NCBI GenBank assembly: GCA_036897525.1
Contig: JAYMTJ010000035.1
Coordinates: 1-64,000 of the forward strand
From: Pelargonium x hortorum
Taxonomy: Eukaryota > Streptophyta > Magnoliopsida > Geraniales > Geraniaceae
Direction of reading: 5' to 3'
DNA length: 64,000 nt
The notes beneath the pieces are model-generated. The model was given only the letters and a program-made list of their open reading frames with translations, was not told the DNA's origin and searched no databases. Positions 1 through 13,500 of the stretch are shown piece by piece. Both the position numbers and the translations under genes were made by a program. How positions within the stretch are numbered: position 1 is the first letter of the stretch; each line of letters starts with the position of its first letter.

Positions 1-1320
1 CCCCCAACTCTCTGGCAAACACGGCCCTTTTGATCATTTCTTCACATGTACCTGCAGTAGCATTCAAGTAATGCCCCCTTGATTTCACCTGTTTCGGCCT
101 GCGCTTTATAAATGGCTTCGGCACAAAATAAGACCACGAATTTCTTCTTGAAAGCCTTACTCTTCATAAAATTGACAGATTCCTTCCAGCCTAAAGTCTA
201 TCTTATCCCTAGTTTTGGGGTACCTTGTTAGCTAAACATTATCTTTCTTCTTATATTCCTGACCTTTCAGAACGAACAGAAAAGAAAGCCTTTGTCTTGT
301 TAAACCAGCCCCTTGTTTCAGAAGTTTGATTGGAATACCTTTAGAAAACTGGAAACCAAGCACTTCCGTTAGCTTTATACTCTATACCCAAAATAGATTC
401 TTTTAAGACATAGTATTTTCTTTATCCCAAAATCTTCACTATCCTGACTTTCAATTAAATAAAGCAAAAGAATAAAACCATGTTATGAAACTTATACTTA
501 TAGAAGCTATTTCCTATAAGCCCTTTACACTAGAAAACAGAAGACTTAATAAGCTTAGCTAGAGATACTGGACAGACGGGAAAGCTCTCGCAAGTAACCC
601 TTAAAGGGGCATATTCCTCCCGCCTTTGTGTTTATCGGAAATGAGGGGATACGAACCTTAGTAGTATAGTAATACACGACTATTACCGCCCCGAAGTTTA
701 AGTAGTCCTTAGTTTAAAGTCTATAAAAGCAACTTGATGAGCATTCCTTTTCAAGAATAACTTGATTTTGGGTTTAGGTAGATATTTCTTTTTTTTTTTC
801 ACGAGTCTTTTTAAAGAAAGTAAGCATATGATAAAGACCTAGACTTAATTATCCCTTATAATGTATAAAACTTGAGGAGAACTCAATTAGTTTGAAGGAA
901 AACGATCTACATTAAGATAATTCAATTGAAAAAAAACCGGTAGAATTGTAGAACCGCGAGTCAAGGCCTCCCCTTTAGCTAGGACTCTCTAATTAAGAGC
1001 TGCTGTTACACAAGTAAAATATAGATTCCTGGATACTTCGTAAGTCCATTTCTTGTCTAGTTAGACTTTTCCAAGGACCTCGAGACTGCATGCAAGTTGT
1101 CTCTACAAGGGACGGCGGCTATTGCATAGAACTCTTTTTTCTACCAACTCCTATCAATTTGAGGTTACTTATAACTTATATAAGTGAATTTACATACAGG
1201 ATCTCGTCATTATTTGACCTAGTTCTATTTTCGCGAATACTCCTAGAGTACTCTTACCTTACTAGGATGCTGGCTTCTTTAATCGCTCCGAAGGAGACAC
1301 ACATCTATTTATAACCCTAC
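1..1320. other. AT-rich non-coding stretch
   Basis: I see no gene here. Stops are frequent in all frames. A 74-codon open frame at 1,090-1,314 has no recognisable domain and a length expected by chance. The string atacgaacctta at 649-660, read on the minus strand, resembles a tRNA T-loop (TTCGTAT) and recurs at 31,160-31,171, but no cloverleaf forms around it. A stretch near 330-370 resembles the tail of the dispersed family described at 34,090. Confidence 0.6.
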
Positions 1321-1496
1321 TGTAATCCTCGGATTCTGGTGTATTGCTCAATACTTCATATTGAGTCAGAGGTGCGGAGCCCACCCAGTTGTAATCAAGC
1401 GAAGCGGTTAGTCACTGAGCTGTAAGGCTTTGGGGGGTACATAGTAGATCAAGTGAAGCGCAGGTACAACGAGCTGTAAAGGGGCCGAGGATTACA
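1321..1496. other. Hairpin-rich 176-bp element bounded by a 12-bp perfect inverted repeat
   Basis: The ends are exact inverted repeats: TGTAATCCTCGG at 1,321-1,332 and its complement CCGAGGATTACA at 1,485-1,496. Inside, CTCAATA-cttca-TATTGAG forms a perfect 7-bp hairpin (about 1,349-1,367), and GGTG...CACC forms a second short hairpin at about 1,370-1,385. There are also two related internal units, each reading roughly 'atcaagYgaagcg ... gagctgtaa' (about 1,393-1,428 and 1,447-1,478). The segment is visibly richer in G+C than its flanks. I see no coding frame and no match to any RNA family I know. It could be a decayed small mobile element or a structured RNA; the inverted ends and internal duplication are seen directly, any function is guesswork. 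Confidence 0.4.
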
Positions 1497-4400
1497 ACTT
1501 TATTAGACAGGCTAGCTCTTCTTAGTAAGGCGCGGGGCGGGAAGGCTTGTAGTAGAAGTACCTAGGATAGGTTCACTTTAGACAAGTGGTCTTGAGAGGT
1601 TTCTATAGCGCTATGGGCTGGACGACGTACAAAGCAAGAATTTCTGTTATATAATCCTTATTAGGGAAGAACGGTTGCTATCAATACTCACCCCAAGAAA
1701 ACGCAATAAAGCTCAAATCCAGAGGTAGCTATAGAAGGAAATTGAGTATGGTTGAGTAACTAGCCTTTTATCATCAGCAGTAACTGGCCCTAATCCTATT
1801 CAGCTGCCACCTAAAACTATTCTACACCGACAGTCGAGTCATCGGCAGACCCCGAACTCCAATATAGCGATCCTTTAATCCGTTTTCTCGGTACCAACCT
1901 TAGTGTTAACAAGAGATAAAGAGTCTAAGAAAGCAGGAGACTGGTAAAAGCAATAGCTAGCTTCTCTATTCTAAAAGAGGGATTTCTTACTTATTTCTAG
2001 GCCTTTCCTATTCTTGGACTTAAGTTTAAGGGTCAATTCTAAGGGGAGGTAATTAATTAAAAGCGTTGGAGCATAACCCGGCTTTCAAAGTGGAAACTCC
2101 TAGAAGTATTTATTTTATAAAGAAACTGGTTATTAGCTTAGCTAAGGTCTACTTTTTTTTACACATACACAAGCAAATGGAATTCAGAATGGGGGTTCTG
2201 CTTGTTTATTATTATTAGTAATTCCAATTATGAGTACCCGCTAGATTCAAGAGTCTTCAATTCTTCCCTAGGTAATACTATATTAGATTAGACAAAAGCC
2301 GAGTCAGAGAAATGAAGTTTATCGAGTGTAAAAATTTTCAAGTTAACTGAGGGTACCCAGACTTAAAAGTTTAACCGGCCTAGAATAAGATTTAGAGAGT
2401 AGTGCAAAGCAAAATTGTATTAAACTCTTACGAGAAGGTCAGAGGCTTTGTTAAATAAGTTTAAGCCTCCTCATTAGAAGGGATTCCCCGTTTCCGGTAA
2501 CTGGGTTTCTGGAGAATACCATATTATACCCTTATTTATAGTGAACTCCATTTATTTAATAAGAAGCAGACTAAGATACTCTTCGGGTCGTTTATGATGT
2601 TTTATGAACTTCTTGACTTAAAAATAAGTTACATATGATACTTTAGTAAGGGACTTGAGAGAGATAAAGTCCTTAATTTCATAATTAGGAATACCCATTT
2701 TTTATTAAGCAATACTAATTCATAAAAAAGAAAAGAATGCTTTTCGAAGCTACGGCTCTCAAGTACACTAAAAATGACCTGGGATAAACGGATTAAATTA
2801 GTAAGTAAGCTGATATACGCCTTTTGACATATCACGTCCTAATTTCAGGGTTTTATTTCAAGAGCAACAAGTAGAATATTTCTTTATATAAGTGATTCTG
2901 ATTTACCTTTTCGACGCTACACCCCGCAAGCAACCTTTCTATATATAATTGCAATTCCAAAAACAAACCTAGGTTATACTAAAAGAATTAACTTCACTAC
3001 CCTTATAAGGTATCCTACAAGTATTACAAGTACAAGAGATTCTTATTCTACCTAGAATCTCCCGACCTAACATTTATATTCAGTTAACCGAACTTTCTGA
3101 GATTGTATTTTAGTAAATAACAAAGCATGAGCGAGTATCCTATAAGAGACCCTAAAAAAGGACTTGTCAATTTAGTCTTATGGTATTTGGTTGGAGTTTC
3201 TATGGAAAGTTTGGATATTTACACTCCTTTTGTATTTTTAAGACGACGGCTTATGGAGTAGCTGTTGTATTTTTTGAAATCGTTAGTGGGTAAACACCCA
3301 TACATCTAGTTTTTTTTGTTTATAACTTAAGAAACGCTGTAATAACGGCAAGCAAATTGAGTAAGCAGCAGAACTCGGGTCTCCTTTCTTGTCTATCAAA
3401 CCTTATTGACTAGGATCTCAATTCAGTAATAAGGAAAGTAACCCTATATATTCACTTAAATTCTTATCCTATACTCTTGTTAATCGAGACGTAATATATA
3501 GAAATGCCCCGATTCCTTATCTATATGGATCAAAATCTAATCTAAGCTAAGTAGGTTAAAAAAGTAGGAGATTGCCACGGTCCTTGTCGGAGCATTCTAT
3601 GGTTGCTTTTTTTTTTATTCGGTATTTAATTTCAGCCTTACTTTAGATTGGGTAGATATTACTTACAATTTCTATTTAAAAAGAATTCACTAAAAGGTTC
3701 AGCTTTTAAATCATAAAGTACTAATCTCGAAACTAAGTTATTTAAAGTTTTGTATGCCTTCGCCGGAGCTCTCCACCAAGAGGGGTTATCTTTACCCTAT
3801 ATAAATGATAGATAGAAGGATTTCCTCTTGTTTGTTAAAAAAAAATAAGCAAGTTGGTTTCTTTGGCTGATATGGTCCTATTTATTAGTAATACAAGGTT
3901 TATATATAGGGCGTGGGGTTTACATAACCCAAGGGAGATGCTGTCTAGTCCCATAGTCCCAGACCTAAATACTGAATAAAACATGGGAAATCTTGACTCT
4001 AAAAGGCTTTGGTAAGAGGACCTTCTTACCTTAAATATGGAGGGGTAGCTAGACTCATGATAAAGCAAGAATTTCTATAAATTTGATATTGTTCAAATGA
4101 ATCTGTATTCTGTTAATCTTTAGTCTTTTTGAAAAGTTACTTTTCGTTTTGTTCCTCAGGTATTTAAGAGGTTAGGCACAGGATAAATAAGGTAAGCATT
4201 TGATGTGGTGTATCTCGGCACTATCTTACAATTCCCTCTCTCCGAGTTGGTTACAATAGAGCCGGCTGTACTCTCTAAGGTTTATCTCCTCTCCCCTTTA
4301 ATGATAAGAACCGAGAGGTAATCTTACTAGCAATAAAAGGGCATTCTGGGGCTTGTTCGGGCTCAGCCTTAGCATGTTTACTCTTCAAATAAAATAAAGT

Positions 4401-5036
4401 AAGCCGCTAGGGCAGTGCATACAGTTCGTAGTTTACCAAAGCTTCTTTATTCTAGTATACTTAGCCGAGGAATTCTAAGTCATTTTAATATTTAATAATT
4501 GGGACCGCTAGAATACCGGTAATTTAATTAGGGCTTGCAAGAAACGGATTGCCAGTCCTGAAAAAAAAACAAGGGCATCCTTCCCCGACTAACTAAAAGG
4601 CACCTTCTTTCTTATATTAAAGTTTGTCTTTTGAGGTTATAGTGACTGCACAAAAAAATCTTGTCAGTCAATAAGGGATAATCCCCATTTGAGGCTAAGT
4701 GTTGTTGTAGCTTACGTAACCGTAAAAACATTCATGTTCCCCTTTGACAAACCCCGAGTTTATTAGACTCCATCTAAATATAGGACTTACTTCACAAGAT
4801 TAACCACCTAACTTGAAGAAATTACTAGTTTTCTAAAGCCCAAGTTTGTAGTCCTAATGTTTCCTTTTTTTGTCTTCAATAAATAAATATAAATACAGGT
4901 TTTGTAATGACATAAGAAATACACTGGATACCAGCAATAGCATCTACCCAACAGAGTTTTCCTTTCCTGTCTTGGAGCAAAGGATTCGGTTTCCAGTCTT
5001 AATAAAGTGTCAAAGTAAATATAGCTTGCGAATAAG
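1497..5036. other. Non-coding desert
   Basis: There is no supportable gene, RNA or mobile element. Several open frames of 68-107 codons occur on both strands, for example at 4,808-5,131 (minus), but they overlap each other and show no domain. The sequence is typical of the window: homopolymer T and A tracts and words such as ggattcc and aaggaattc. Confidence 0.6.
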
Positions 5037-5125
5037 GGAAATGCATGATATGATAGTACTAGTACAGTTAACCTTACACTATAACCAACACCAACTACAA
5101 CCAGAAAAGACAGGCTTGAACTCGA
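5037..5125 (+). repeat. Diverged copy of dispersed repeat family A
   Basis: The order of words (gaaatg, atagtactag, agttaacct, then several 'caac(a)c' words, then gaaaagacaggctt) matches the better copy at about 34,175-34,245 in the same orientation. Many substitutions and small indels separate the two, so the copies look old. The overlapping open frames in this segment are taken as chance. Confidence 0.4.
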
Positions 5126-7179
5126 CTTCATACCGATGCTCTCTATTCCATCTTAAGCTATACCTAGAGCCTTAGTCTTCACAACTTCTATAACTTTATA
5201 CAAGCTTTTCCATTTTGCTTACTATTTATCAGTGGGAGCCTATTCACAACCTGGGCCCTCATGACTAAGCTCAACTTCCTAAGAATCAAGCATGGAATGA
5301 GAGGTCATTTATTAAGAAGACCATAGAATAACTTAGATAAAGAATTTCTTATTTAGCAGCAGATAGACCTAGTTTCTTTATTGATTTACTTACTACGGTG
5401 GGTCTTTCTTATTATTACTTGGAGGTTTGAATGTGGTTTCTGAGTCCTCGTGAATATATAGAATAGTGTCTGGAGGATTTGGTAGCTCTTGATCTTTTAA
5501 TAGAGTAGTTTCATTATGAATAGGAACCTCAGGAATATCAATAGAATCTTGTTCAGGCCAGTCCCGGTGTTCAATAAGTGGTAGTTCTCAATTGAGCTTT
5601 TAGGTTAACAAGTTAAGTTAACCCTTCTTTTCTTAGTCGGAGGTAAGAGAGGAAGACAAAACCAATTGGACACAAACAAAGAAGGTAAGTAGGCCAAAGC
5701 TGTCAACAACAGGATTGTGGATAAGTACGTTCAAGAGAAGATGGGTTCTAAGCTTTAGATCACTTCGCTTTCTTTGCTTAGTTAGTTTAGAGTTGCACAG
5801 GAGAAGATAAGGAGATACCTGTTACTACATTCCTTGTTCTTCTCAGGAAAACGAGAAAGTTACTCTTTATCGGTGTATTTACCTTCTCTATTCTATAAAT
5901 TTATAGGATTCATGGGAATATTCCTCTTGCTTAGGGATCACGACTGACCTTAGAGAGATTAGGAGTATATCCTTGTACCCAACTGAAGTGTAACGGAGGG
6001 CTTCCAAAATCTTTATTGAGAGTATTACACTCTTGAAGACCCAGAAAATGTAAGACTTTATCATTTTAGACCTCATTTGAGCCCTTACTTAGTTTTCTAA
6101 TTCTGGTACCTACTACTAAATTGAAAAAATTGAAACTAGCCTTTGACCTCTAATAAGTCTTCCCCGTGAAGCTCCCAATTCCCTAAAGTTTTGCCTGATA
6201 TTTAGAATTAAAAAACCCGCGAGGTTCCGCGTATTTTAGTTGTTTTTTATTGCGATTTTCCTAAGCAGAAGAACTTATAGCTTTAATTTATTGTAAGTCA
6301 ATTTTATCTCGTAGGAGCCCCTCCTGGTATAACATAAAGTAACTCAATTCCCGATTATTCAAAGCCACCCAGGTGTTAACCCAAATACTAGTTTATTTGT
6401 AATAAAAGTACGACCCCCATAGAATAAATAAATATGTGTATCCTAAAAACCCTTGCCTGAGGCACTCTTTTTTATGAAATTTATTAAAAACCGGCAATGT
6501 GCGCTTCTTCATACCTAGCTATAAAAAGAAAAGGGGGCTCTATTAGACAGCTCACTGGGAATTTAATAGAGTTATTTTCACTGTGCTGTTGAAAAGAAAA
6601 AAGAATACTAAGGCGGCGTTTCGTAACCTATGTCATGTATATGAGTCAGTTCCCTTATGCAAAGACAAATGGATCTCAGACTTTTTTTAATCAATTATAT
6701 TTCCTAAAAAACTTAGAAGTAATGAGTCTCTATGCTAAAGAGTAAACTACAAGATAGAACAAAGTGCTAACGCCCCTTTTTTCGTACTTTCCTGATGGCC
6801 GCCCTTAATACTCACTAAGAATTTCCCTTAAACCCCAAACCTTAACTTGTTTTACATTTCTAGGCAGCTCTACAAATAAATTATTCATAAAAGACAGACG
6901 CTTGGAATTCTACTTATAAATTGGAGCTTTTAAAGTTAAAGGATTTCCCTTTTTTTCTACTAGAATCTTAGGGCGACTCTATAAAGAAAAGAAGATATAG
7001 GAACCTGTATTCTAAGCCTGCCAACTAGAAATCCCACTTGCTCTAACCAATGTGTTCAGTGCAGTACCAAGAAATACTGTACACTACAATTACTTACCCT
7101 TTTTTATCTTTGTGTGATACCGAGTATAGGTACGGAAGGTCAATTAAGATAAGAAGGAAACATTTTAAGAGCAATTAAG
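5126..7179. other. Non-coding desert
   Basis: I see no gene. A 62-codon minus-strand frame at 5,888-6,076 has no features of interest. Between 5,440 and 5,760 the sequence is richer in G on the plus strand, like the block at 26,113-27,560. A small GC hairpin (CGCG...CGCG) sits near 6,217-6,230. Confidence 0.55.
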
Positions 7180-8750
7180 TATTAACACTAAGTCCACTTA
7201 AATACACCAGCTGCTAAACGAATCTCTGGCCTGGCTAAGGAGCCCTCTCTGTAACCCGCCTACTTTGAATGCCTTAGGAATATATACTAACTCTACTGAA
7301 AATGTATTCATTAAGCATTCCTAAGAGTCTTACATGCTGACTGAACTCTTATTCTATTTGTTTGTCAAGCTAGTTCTTCCTTAAGCCTAGGGACCTTGAA
7401 AGCACTTAATTCACTCAGTCACTGTAATAGAATGTACTATCTTATATCACTACCTACAGAGGAACCCACTCCGACTAATGTACACACTTAGCACTTCCTA
7501 ATGACTACGCTGGTAAAGATGGAGACTCATAATTCTTAATCTTAGAGTTCCTGTTTAAAAAAGGTGTTAATTCTTTGTAAGGTGTAGAACAGAATCTAGA
7601 GAATCAAAGTAATGAAAGCACTCTCTAGCAGGCTATGCTAGATATACAGAATATAATAAAGGGAACTCAACTCTCAAATTGCTGTCGAAAACTCTCTAAC
7701 TAACTCAAGGTATACAGAATAACACACATCTTTATAAGTCTCTCTTCTCCGAATTCCCTAACTAAAGGAAAATACACTAAGCCTTGAATCCCAGCCTAGT
7801 TAAAAAAAAAAAAGGAATCTCCTCGGTCTAAGGTATCCAAGCTAACAGAATGTCAAGCAGTCTCTTATGCTGTTGGTTAAGGGTATTCAGTAGCTCTTAG
7901 AATTTCTTGACTTATAGAATTTTTTATTGATACCACCGCCTAAATATCCTCTATCTAACAGATCAATATAAGGTACTTAGGAAGATATAATATATTAACC
8001 GAAGGGTATCTTCTTACACTATCCTAAACATCTAAAGCTAGCTGTCTTTGTTCTTGTATTCGGGTAAAACTAATAATACAAGAAAATTCTATCTTTTCAA
8101 GAGGGAAGGTCTAGGCCTAAGAAAGCACTGTCCAAAGAAGGTAATGAATTATAAATACAAATAAAATAGAATAACCCTGAAGTTTATAAATTATTCCTTT
8201 TATTGCCTGTTAGGTTTAGGTTAGGATACCCTGTAATTTGTACATTTCACTCAGAAAACATAGGATTTTCTTGCTAAAGCCTAACAACTCTAAATTGGCG
8301 AGGCGAATGAGATGTTGCTAAACTCTAAGGTTGTATGTAAGTCTATCTTGCGGGTAAATGAAGTACTTGATGCTAGAAAGGACTCTAATGTATTCATTCT
8401 TGGCTTTGGTTTCTAGGGACAGAGGATACATTCAATTGGGATTGCAGATAACATAAGACAGAGAATCCTTTTCTTGTAAGGTGTATTCTGCATTACAGTT
8501 GTTAATGGAAAGCACTCACAACAAATAACTACTAAATAGGATCGTAGTGCATAGAACTGATTCCCAAGGCAAGACTGGATGGCACTCTCTTATCTTAATT
8601 AATTGTTGCTCTTCTAAATCTAAAGGTAAAGGAGAAAAAGAAATTCTTGTATTTTACTAAACAGAGAGTATTTGCTCAGTAATATTTGTATATGAATAAC
8701 AGCTGTGAAGTTTCTCTTTTAAAAGGGAAATTAAGTACTACACACCTAGT
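7180..8750. other. Composition block rich in A/C words, non-coding
   Basis: The plus strand here has more C and fewer long T tracts than its flanks. It uses words such as ctctctag, aactcc and agaaca that are common in the blocks at 27,560-29,395, 33,150-33,870 and 45,850-47,870. No open frame of note is present. I read it as one piece of a compositional mosaic, not a gene. Confidence 0.35.
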
Positions 8751-10284
8751 CCATTTAAACTCTTTAAAGTAAAGAAGAAAAAATTCTATATAACGATAAC
8801 GAACGCGGTTGTTGTAAAAAAAGACTTGCTCTTAAAAATTAGAAAAGGCTCTTGCTTATTACTGCAAGGGCACAAGGGTTGAGGTTAAGGCTCTTCCATC
8901 GTATAAGGAATTTCTCATTAAAAAGACACGAACAAAGTTTATAATAAATAAGGACGGCTAGGCTTCTTGGTTGAGAATCAAAGGACCCCCATATAGAATG
9001 GGTTTCGTAATAAAGGATCTTTTTTTTCATCTTTCTTTATTTGGTTAGTTCCAGTCTCTCTAGCAAAGTAAGTAATATCAAACGGAAATCTCATTAACAG
9101 GTTGCTTATTTTGGTTCTGATAAGAGGTTGGTGATGGTATAGCGTTAGTCCTTTCTTCTGTCGAACACTTATCTCCTTTGAAACTCTAGCCCTTGTAAAC
9201 TCAAACCAAGAACTCATAAGCTCTAGCTCATAAAGGTATTCTCTATCAAGCAGTATCCCCAAAGATGGTGGTGAATCTATGCCAAGGAAGTCCCTGTCTC
9301 AATTAGTACCAGTTTCAGTTCTACCCGCAAGCAAGAGAAGGAGGTGCAAGCTAAAGTGTTTAAGAGAAGAAGTTTGCCTTATATTCATTTAGTTTATAGT
9401 ATCCGGATAGAGATTAGTTCTAGCAGTATTTAAAGGCTTAGGGATTTTTAATTAACTAGGGATTAAGCTCATTTTAATATTACCTTAAAGAGGTTACTAC
9501 TTTTGTTAGTGTTTTCCTGTATCTGTACTAAAGTGACTCTAAAAACCCTTACCTTATTTTAGCTACAAAGCAAGTAGCCCGTGTATGGTACAGAACCTCT
9601 TTGCACCTTAGAGTTTTTCAATTCAAGTCTTTTGGTTTCAATTTAATAAAGAAAGAGAGCTGTTGCGCCTTGAAGGGTTCGCCATTATTAGATAAGAGAT
9701 GGTGTTTAAGTTGTCAGTATAAACTATGATAATACCCGGTTAACAACCTTGCTAAGATTAAGATGTTTCTAAAGATTCCGTATTCCTTAATGAATGCCCG
9801 AGTATTTCTTTTTTTATCGACTAGCATAATTAGCTTTTTAATCTCCGTTAACCCCAAAACTCTGCTTTACTTTATAGAACTATCTAAAATTAACACATAG
9901 CTAGGCTAGTAACTGTTCCAAAAAAAAGTTTGACGCCTAATAAAGAAAGACGAAACTACTCATGATATTCCTGTTAAGTCAGGAATTTCAAAAAGTTATT
10001 TATACATGCATCCTTTGAAAAATGCTGAGACATTCCCGGTCTAAAATAAAAGCATTTGAACAGTTAATCATTGCTAATACCTTGTTTCAACTAACTAAGC
10101 TGGACTAGCTAGTTTGACTACTTCATCACAGCCAACGCGGTGCTCTTTCTATTGGATGTTGATTTGTTTACAACATACATACTATCCTAACTCGCATACT
10201 CTAACTAAAATAAAAAGGTATTTTATTATTTAATAAGTTTTGTCCTTCAGTAGAGTTTCGTACACTTTAATTAATTTGTACTTT
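8751..10284. other. Non-coding desert with a 16-mer shared with 39 kb
   Basis: There is no gene. The 16-mer ttggtgatggtatagc at 9,128-9,143 occurs again exactly at 39,060-39,075, same orientation. Two overlapping minus-strand frames (8,839-9,030 and 8,978-9,262; 63 and 94 codons) have no recognisable domain and lie within chance length. Confidence 0.5.
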
Positions 10285-10510
10285 TTATTCCACTTTATAT
10301 AATATGTTATGTTACTTTTCAGGAACTTAGAAAGCCTCAAATTCAGATACAGTCTCTACTAGGAATTGGACACTCTGTAGATAGAGAAGCTTCCTTAAAA
10401 AAAAAGACTCTTTTCACAATATATCTCACTCTTCAAAAAAAAAGAAGAAACTCGTGGGTGTATCTTGGCTGGCACTTCTCCCCCTTTTTTTAGTTCTTGA
10501 AATTAACATA
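10285..10510 (+). repeat. Dispersed repeat B, copy 1
   Basis: A 25-bp core at 10,285-10,309 (containing ccactttatataatatg) is identical to 50,549-50,573 in the same orientation. Here it is followed by an extra 'tgtta' duplication and then cttttcaggaact, against cttttttaggact in the other copy. About 180 bp downstream, cttggctggcacttctc with a T tract matches cttggctagcactttctc of copy 2. The distance between the two anchors differs by about 85 bp between copies, so indels have accumulated. I see no coding capacity. Confidence 0.6.
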
Positions 10511-13500
10511 ATGACTCATCTCAAAATGAAGAAGTCAAGTGGAAATCCCTGGGTTTACTCTTTTTTACTTTTCTTATATGTATATTTTCTGAAATAGGCT
10601 TTCGCGCTGTATATTAATGAGTCTAACTTCCCTAAGATTCTCTAACGGGTAGTACTGAATTTTAAGAGTTCCATTGATAATTGATATAAGTTACGTCGAA
10701 AAGGAGGGGAGGGGCCTTGTGTATCGAATAGGAGATTCTTGGACTTCCTCTTTCATTTCAGTGAATTTCTTGATATATACGTTGGTAGTTCAAGCCCGAC
10801 AATAAATACCGTTTTTAGTTAGCTAAAATTTGGTAAAGCTTGTAATATTCAGTTTCCCTCGAGAGGAAGGACTACTTCTTAACAATTCAAAAGGCTCCAG
10901 TTCCCACTCCACTAAAGTGCCTAAAAAAAGAAAAAATATACTTGATTATTCAATTCAAAGAGCGCATCTTCCGTTTCAGTCCTTTATTTCTTTCTAATAG
11001 AATCCTAGTTCCGTAGTAGAAGTAACCAAGGATCTTGCCCCTTGTCTCTACTTATTCCGCAGGAAAGCCAAACACTCATATAAAAGCTGATGTAAAATAT
11101 TATGCATATTCTGGAGACTTGTAACTTCCCTTTTGGAATCTCTCTAATTAAACTTGCAATTCGAAGGGAATCGTACTGGAGCTGCTCTTTTCATTACCTA
11201 AAAGAGTATTCTCTTGAATTGAATATGGCTTTCTTTAGCTCTTGGTTTGCCGTTTTCTAACTCGGGCCAGACCACACATATATGAAATGGCATGTTCGTT
11301 TGTACTCTGTGTGTACTTCCATTGAATTCCAATTAAAAAAAAAGGACCTATCTCGTATAAAGCTCCACAGCACACCTACCTCTTGGTTAGACTAAGCCTG
11401 CTTTTTTGTTTCCGGTTCCTTTATTGTTAGTAATCTTCTAAGCGGAAAGCTATAAGTCTATGTCAGTATAAACCGAATTTGGTTGCATAATTTTTTTCAT
11501 AGCAATTTTAGTTCAGGGCAAAACGAATATTTCGTTTCGGGTAAGAAAATACTCTATTAATTGGAGATGGAGATCTCTCCTAAAAGACCTTGAGGCTTTC
11601 CAAACACGGGTTTAGCATCTTCTTAGAATTAAATAATCCTCGACAAAAGTACTGAAATAAGGCAGTATTTTTTGCACTATTTATTTAGGTACTCGGTCTA
11701 TAATTACATTTTTTGCGAATCTAAGGAGTTTCTTATAATCTAATACCCAGTATTCCGGATATACAAGAGCTATGCTCGCTTGTTATTAGTAAACCCGCTG
11801 ACTTCTAATCTAACTCACACAATAGTCTATATAAGTTCTAATAAGATCCTACAAACTATAACACTATTGCTATTGCTATTGCTATAATATGCCCTTGAAA
11901 GAAAAGAGTGGCCGAAACTACTCGCTAGGTTCTCAATTTTTTTATATCTGGGGTACGTGTATAGAGATTCCGCTTTTGATCTAGGGGGCATCAATATGTA
12001 GTAGAATCTCAGCATTATACGACAGAAAAAAGACATTTTAGGCTCGTCGATAGTGCAATTGTATTCTCTTTTCCTAGAGTTTTTTCTAACTCAGGGTCAT
12101 TTTTGGTATTCTTTGAGTATCAAATAAGGTTTTAGTGGGCTTACTATGTATGTATTTTTTTCTAATCCAATTGTTACAGTTGTTTAAGGCTCCGGCTTAT
12201 GAGGACACTGTAGCTGCCAGCCAAAGACAGAAACGGATTTCTTTGTACCGGTGAAGTTCTTCTTAAGGGATGTCAACTCTAATAAACCTTGAAACCCTAC
12301 CTAAGATCATTCACACCTTAGAAAGTCTGTCCTCCGCAAATGATATCGGTCCAACGAAAGCCCTGTCACTGTAGTCGAAATAGTTACCAATCCCTCACCT
12401 TCTAAGTCCGCTCTAAGGGAAGGTTAATAGTTGGTATTATTAATAAACCCGAGGAAAACTTTGTAAGCATTTCCTAAACACCAGCTAAGGATCCCTCTCG
12501 TACTCTCTAGCTTGAACAAATGGAAGTGTTAATTAATTAGATAGGCTTTTGTACCCGTGTAGAATTGCTGAACAAGGCTCTCTAAAGGGAAGCTGCATGT
12601 AGCTACTATGTTGTCTAGTCTGGTAAGCGCCATCTTAAACTTAAAGGAATTAATTATTTATAATTTATAGATCCCCGTTTTCCTTATACTTTGTAAGTAA
12701 TAGGTATCTTTTTTATTTTCCAGTGTGTTTCAAGTATTGTAGTCAAAAAAAATGTGTATACTAGAATCTACTTTGAATGAACACCCTTAATAAGGTAAAA
12801 AGATAGAATTCCTAGTTTAAAGAATCTTTTTTAAATTACCTTATGATAACTAACTGTCCTAAGCTGGAGGGCTGGATTGTGTACCAGTACAGAACATTAT
12901 TATTAACGGAGGCGTCCCACGAAAACTTGGATAGAATTGTACTATAAGTCACTTATTATGGTATTCTTCAGAAGGTGGGTCTAGCCTTTCTTTACAAAAG
13001 TAAAAGACATCAACCTTACAGGGGTTTCTCTTTTGCTTGTCCTAGTCTGTGTGTCACAAGGATGCGCTTACAACGCCGTAGAGTTTTTTATTCTTATAAA
13101 AATGAAGAGGACTCCCTTGTAATTAAATTACATGTTGATGTTATGGATACCTCGTAATATATTCTTTTTTTTCAGAAATTAAGTCGGTTGTTTGTATTGT
13201 AGAGCGTGCCTTTTCTATTCTAATATTTGAGCCTTTGGTCCACTAGGCAAAATCCACTTACAAAGTACAAAAAGTATTATATAAATATAGGCTAGGATCT
13301 GTAATTTCATTAAGAATGATAAATTCATAGGTAAGCCCTTTGTTACGAAAACCGGGAAACTTTCACACAATTCTAGCAATTCCAGTAGGAGTACCTAGCA
13401 AGGAGGATTTCTCTTATTTTGATATCCCTTAGTTCTTCCTTTCTTGGTATAACATTGAGGAGCCCCTATCTTTTACTTTGGAATAGGCCTTTGTTTTGTG

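Noticed and set aside
4808-5175. Overlapping 107- and 101-codon frames on opposite strands
   Set aside because: There are no domains, the two strands overlap almost fully, and lengths are within the chance expectation. The segment is better explained by a repeat family A copy.
12180-12640. Possible rRNA fragment in a GC-richer patch
   Set aside because: I could not match any conserved small- or large-subunit rRNA word to this stretch.
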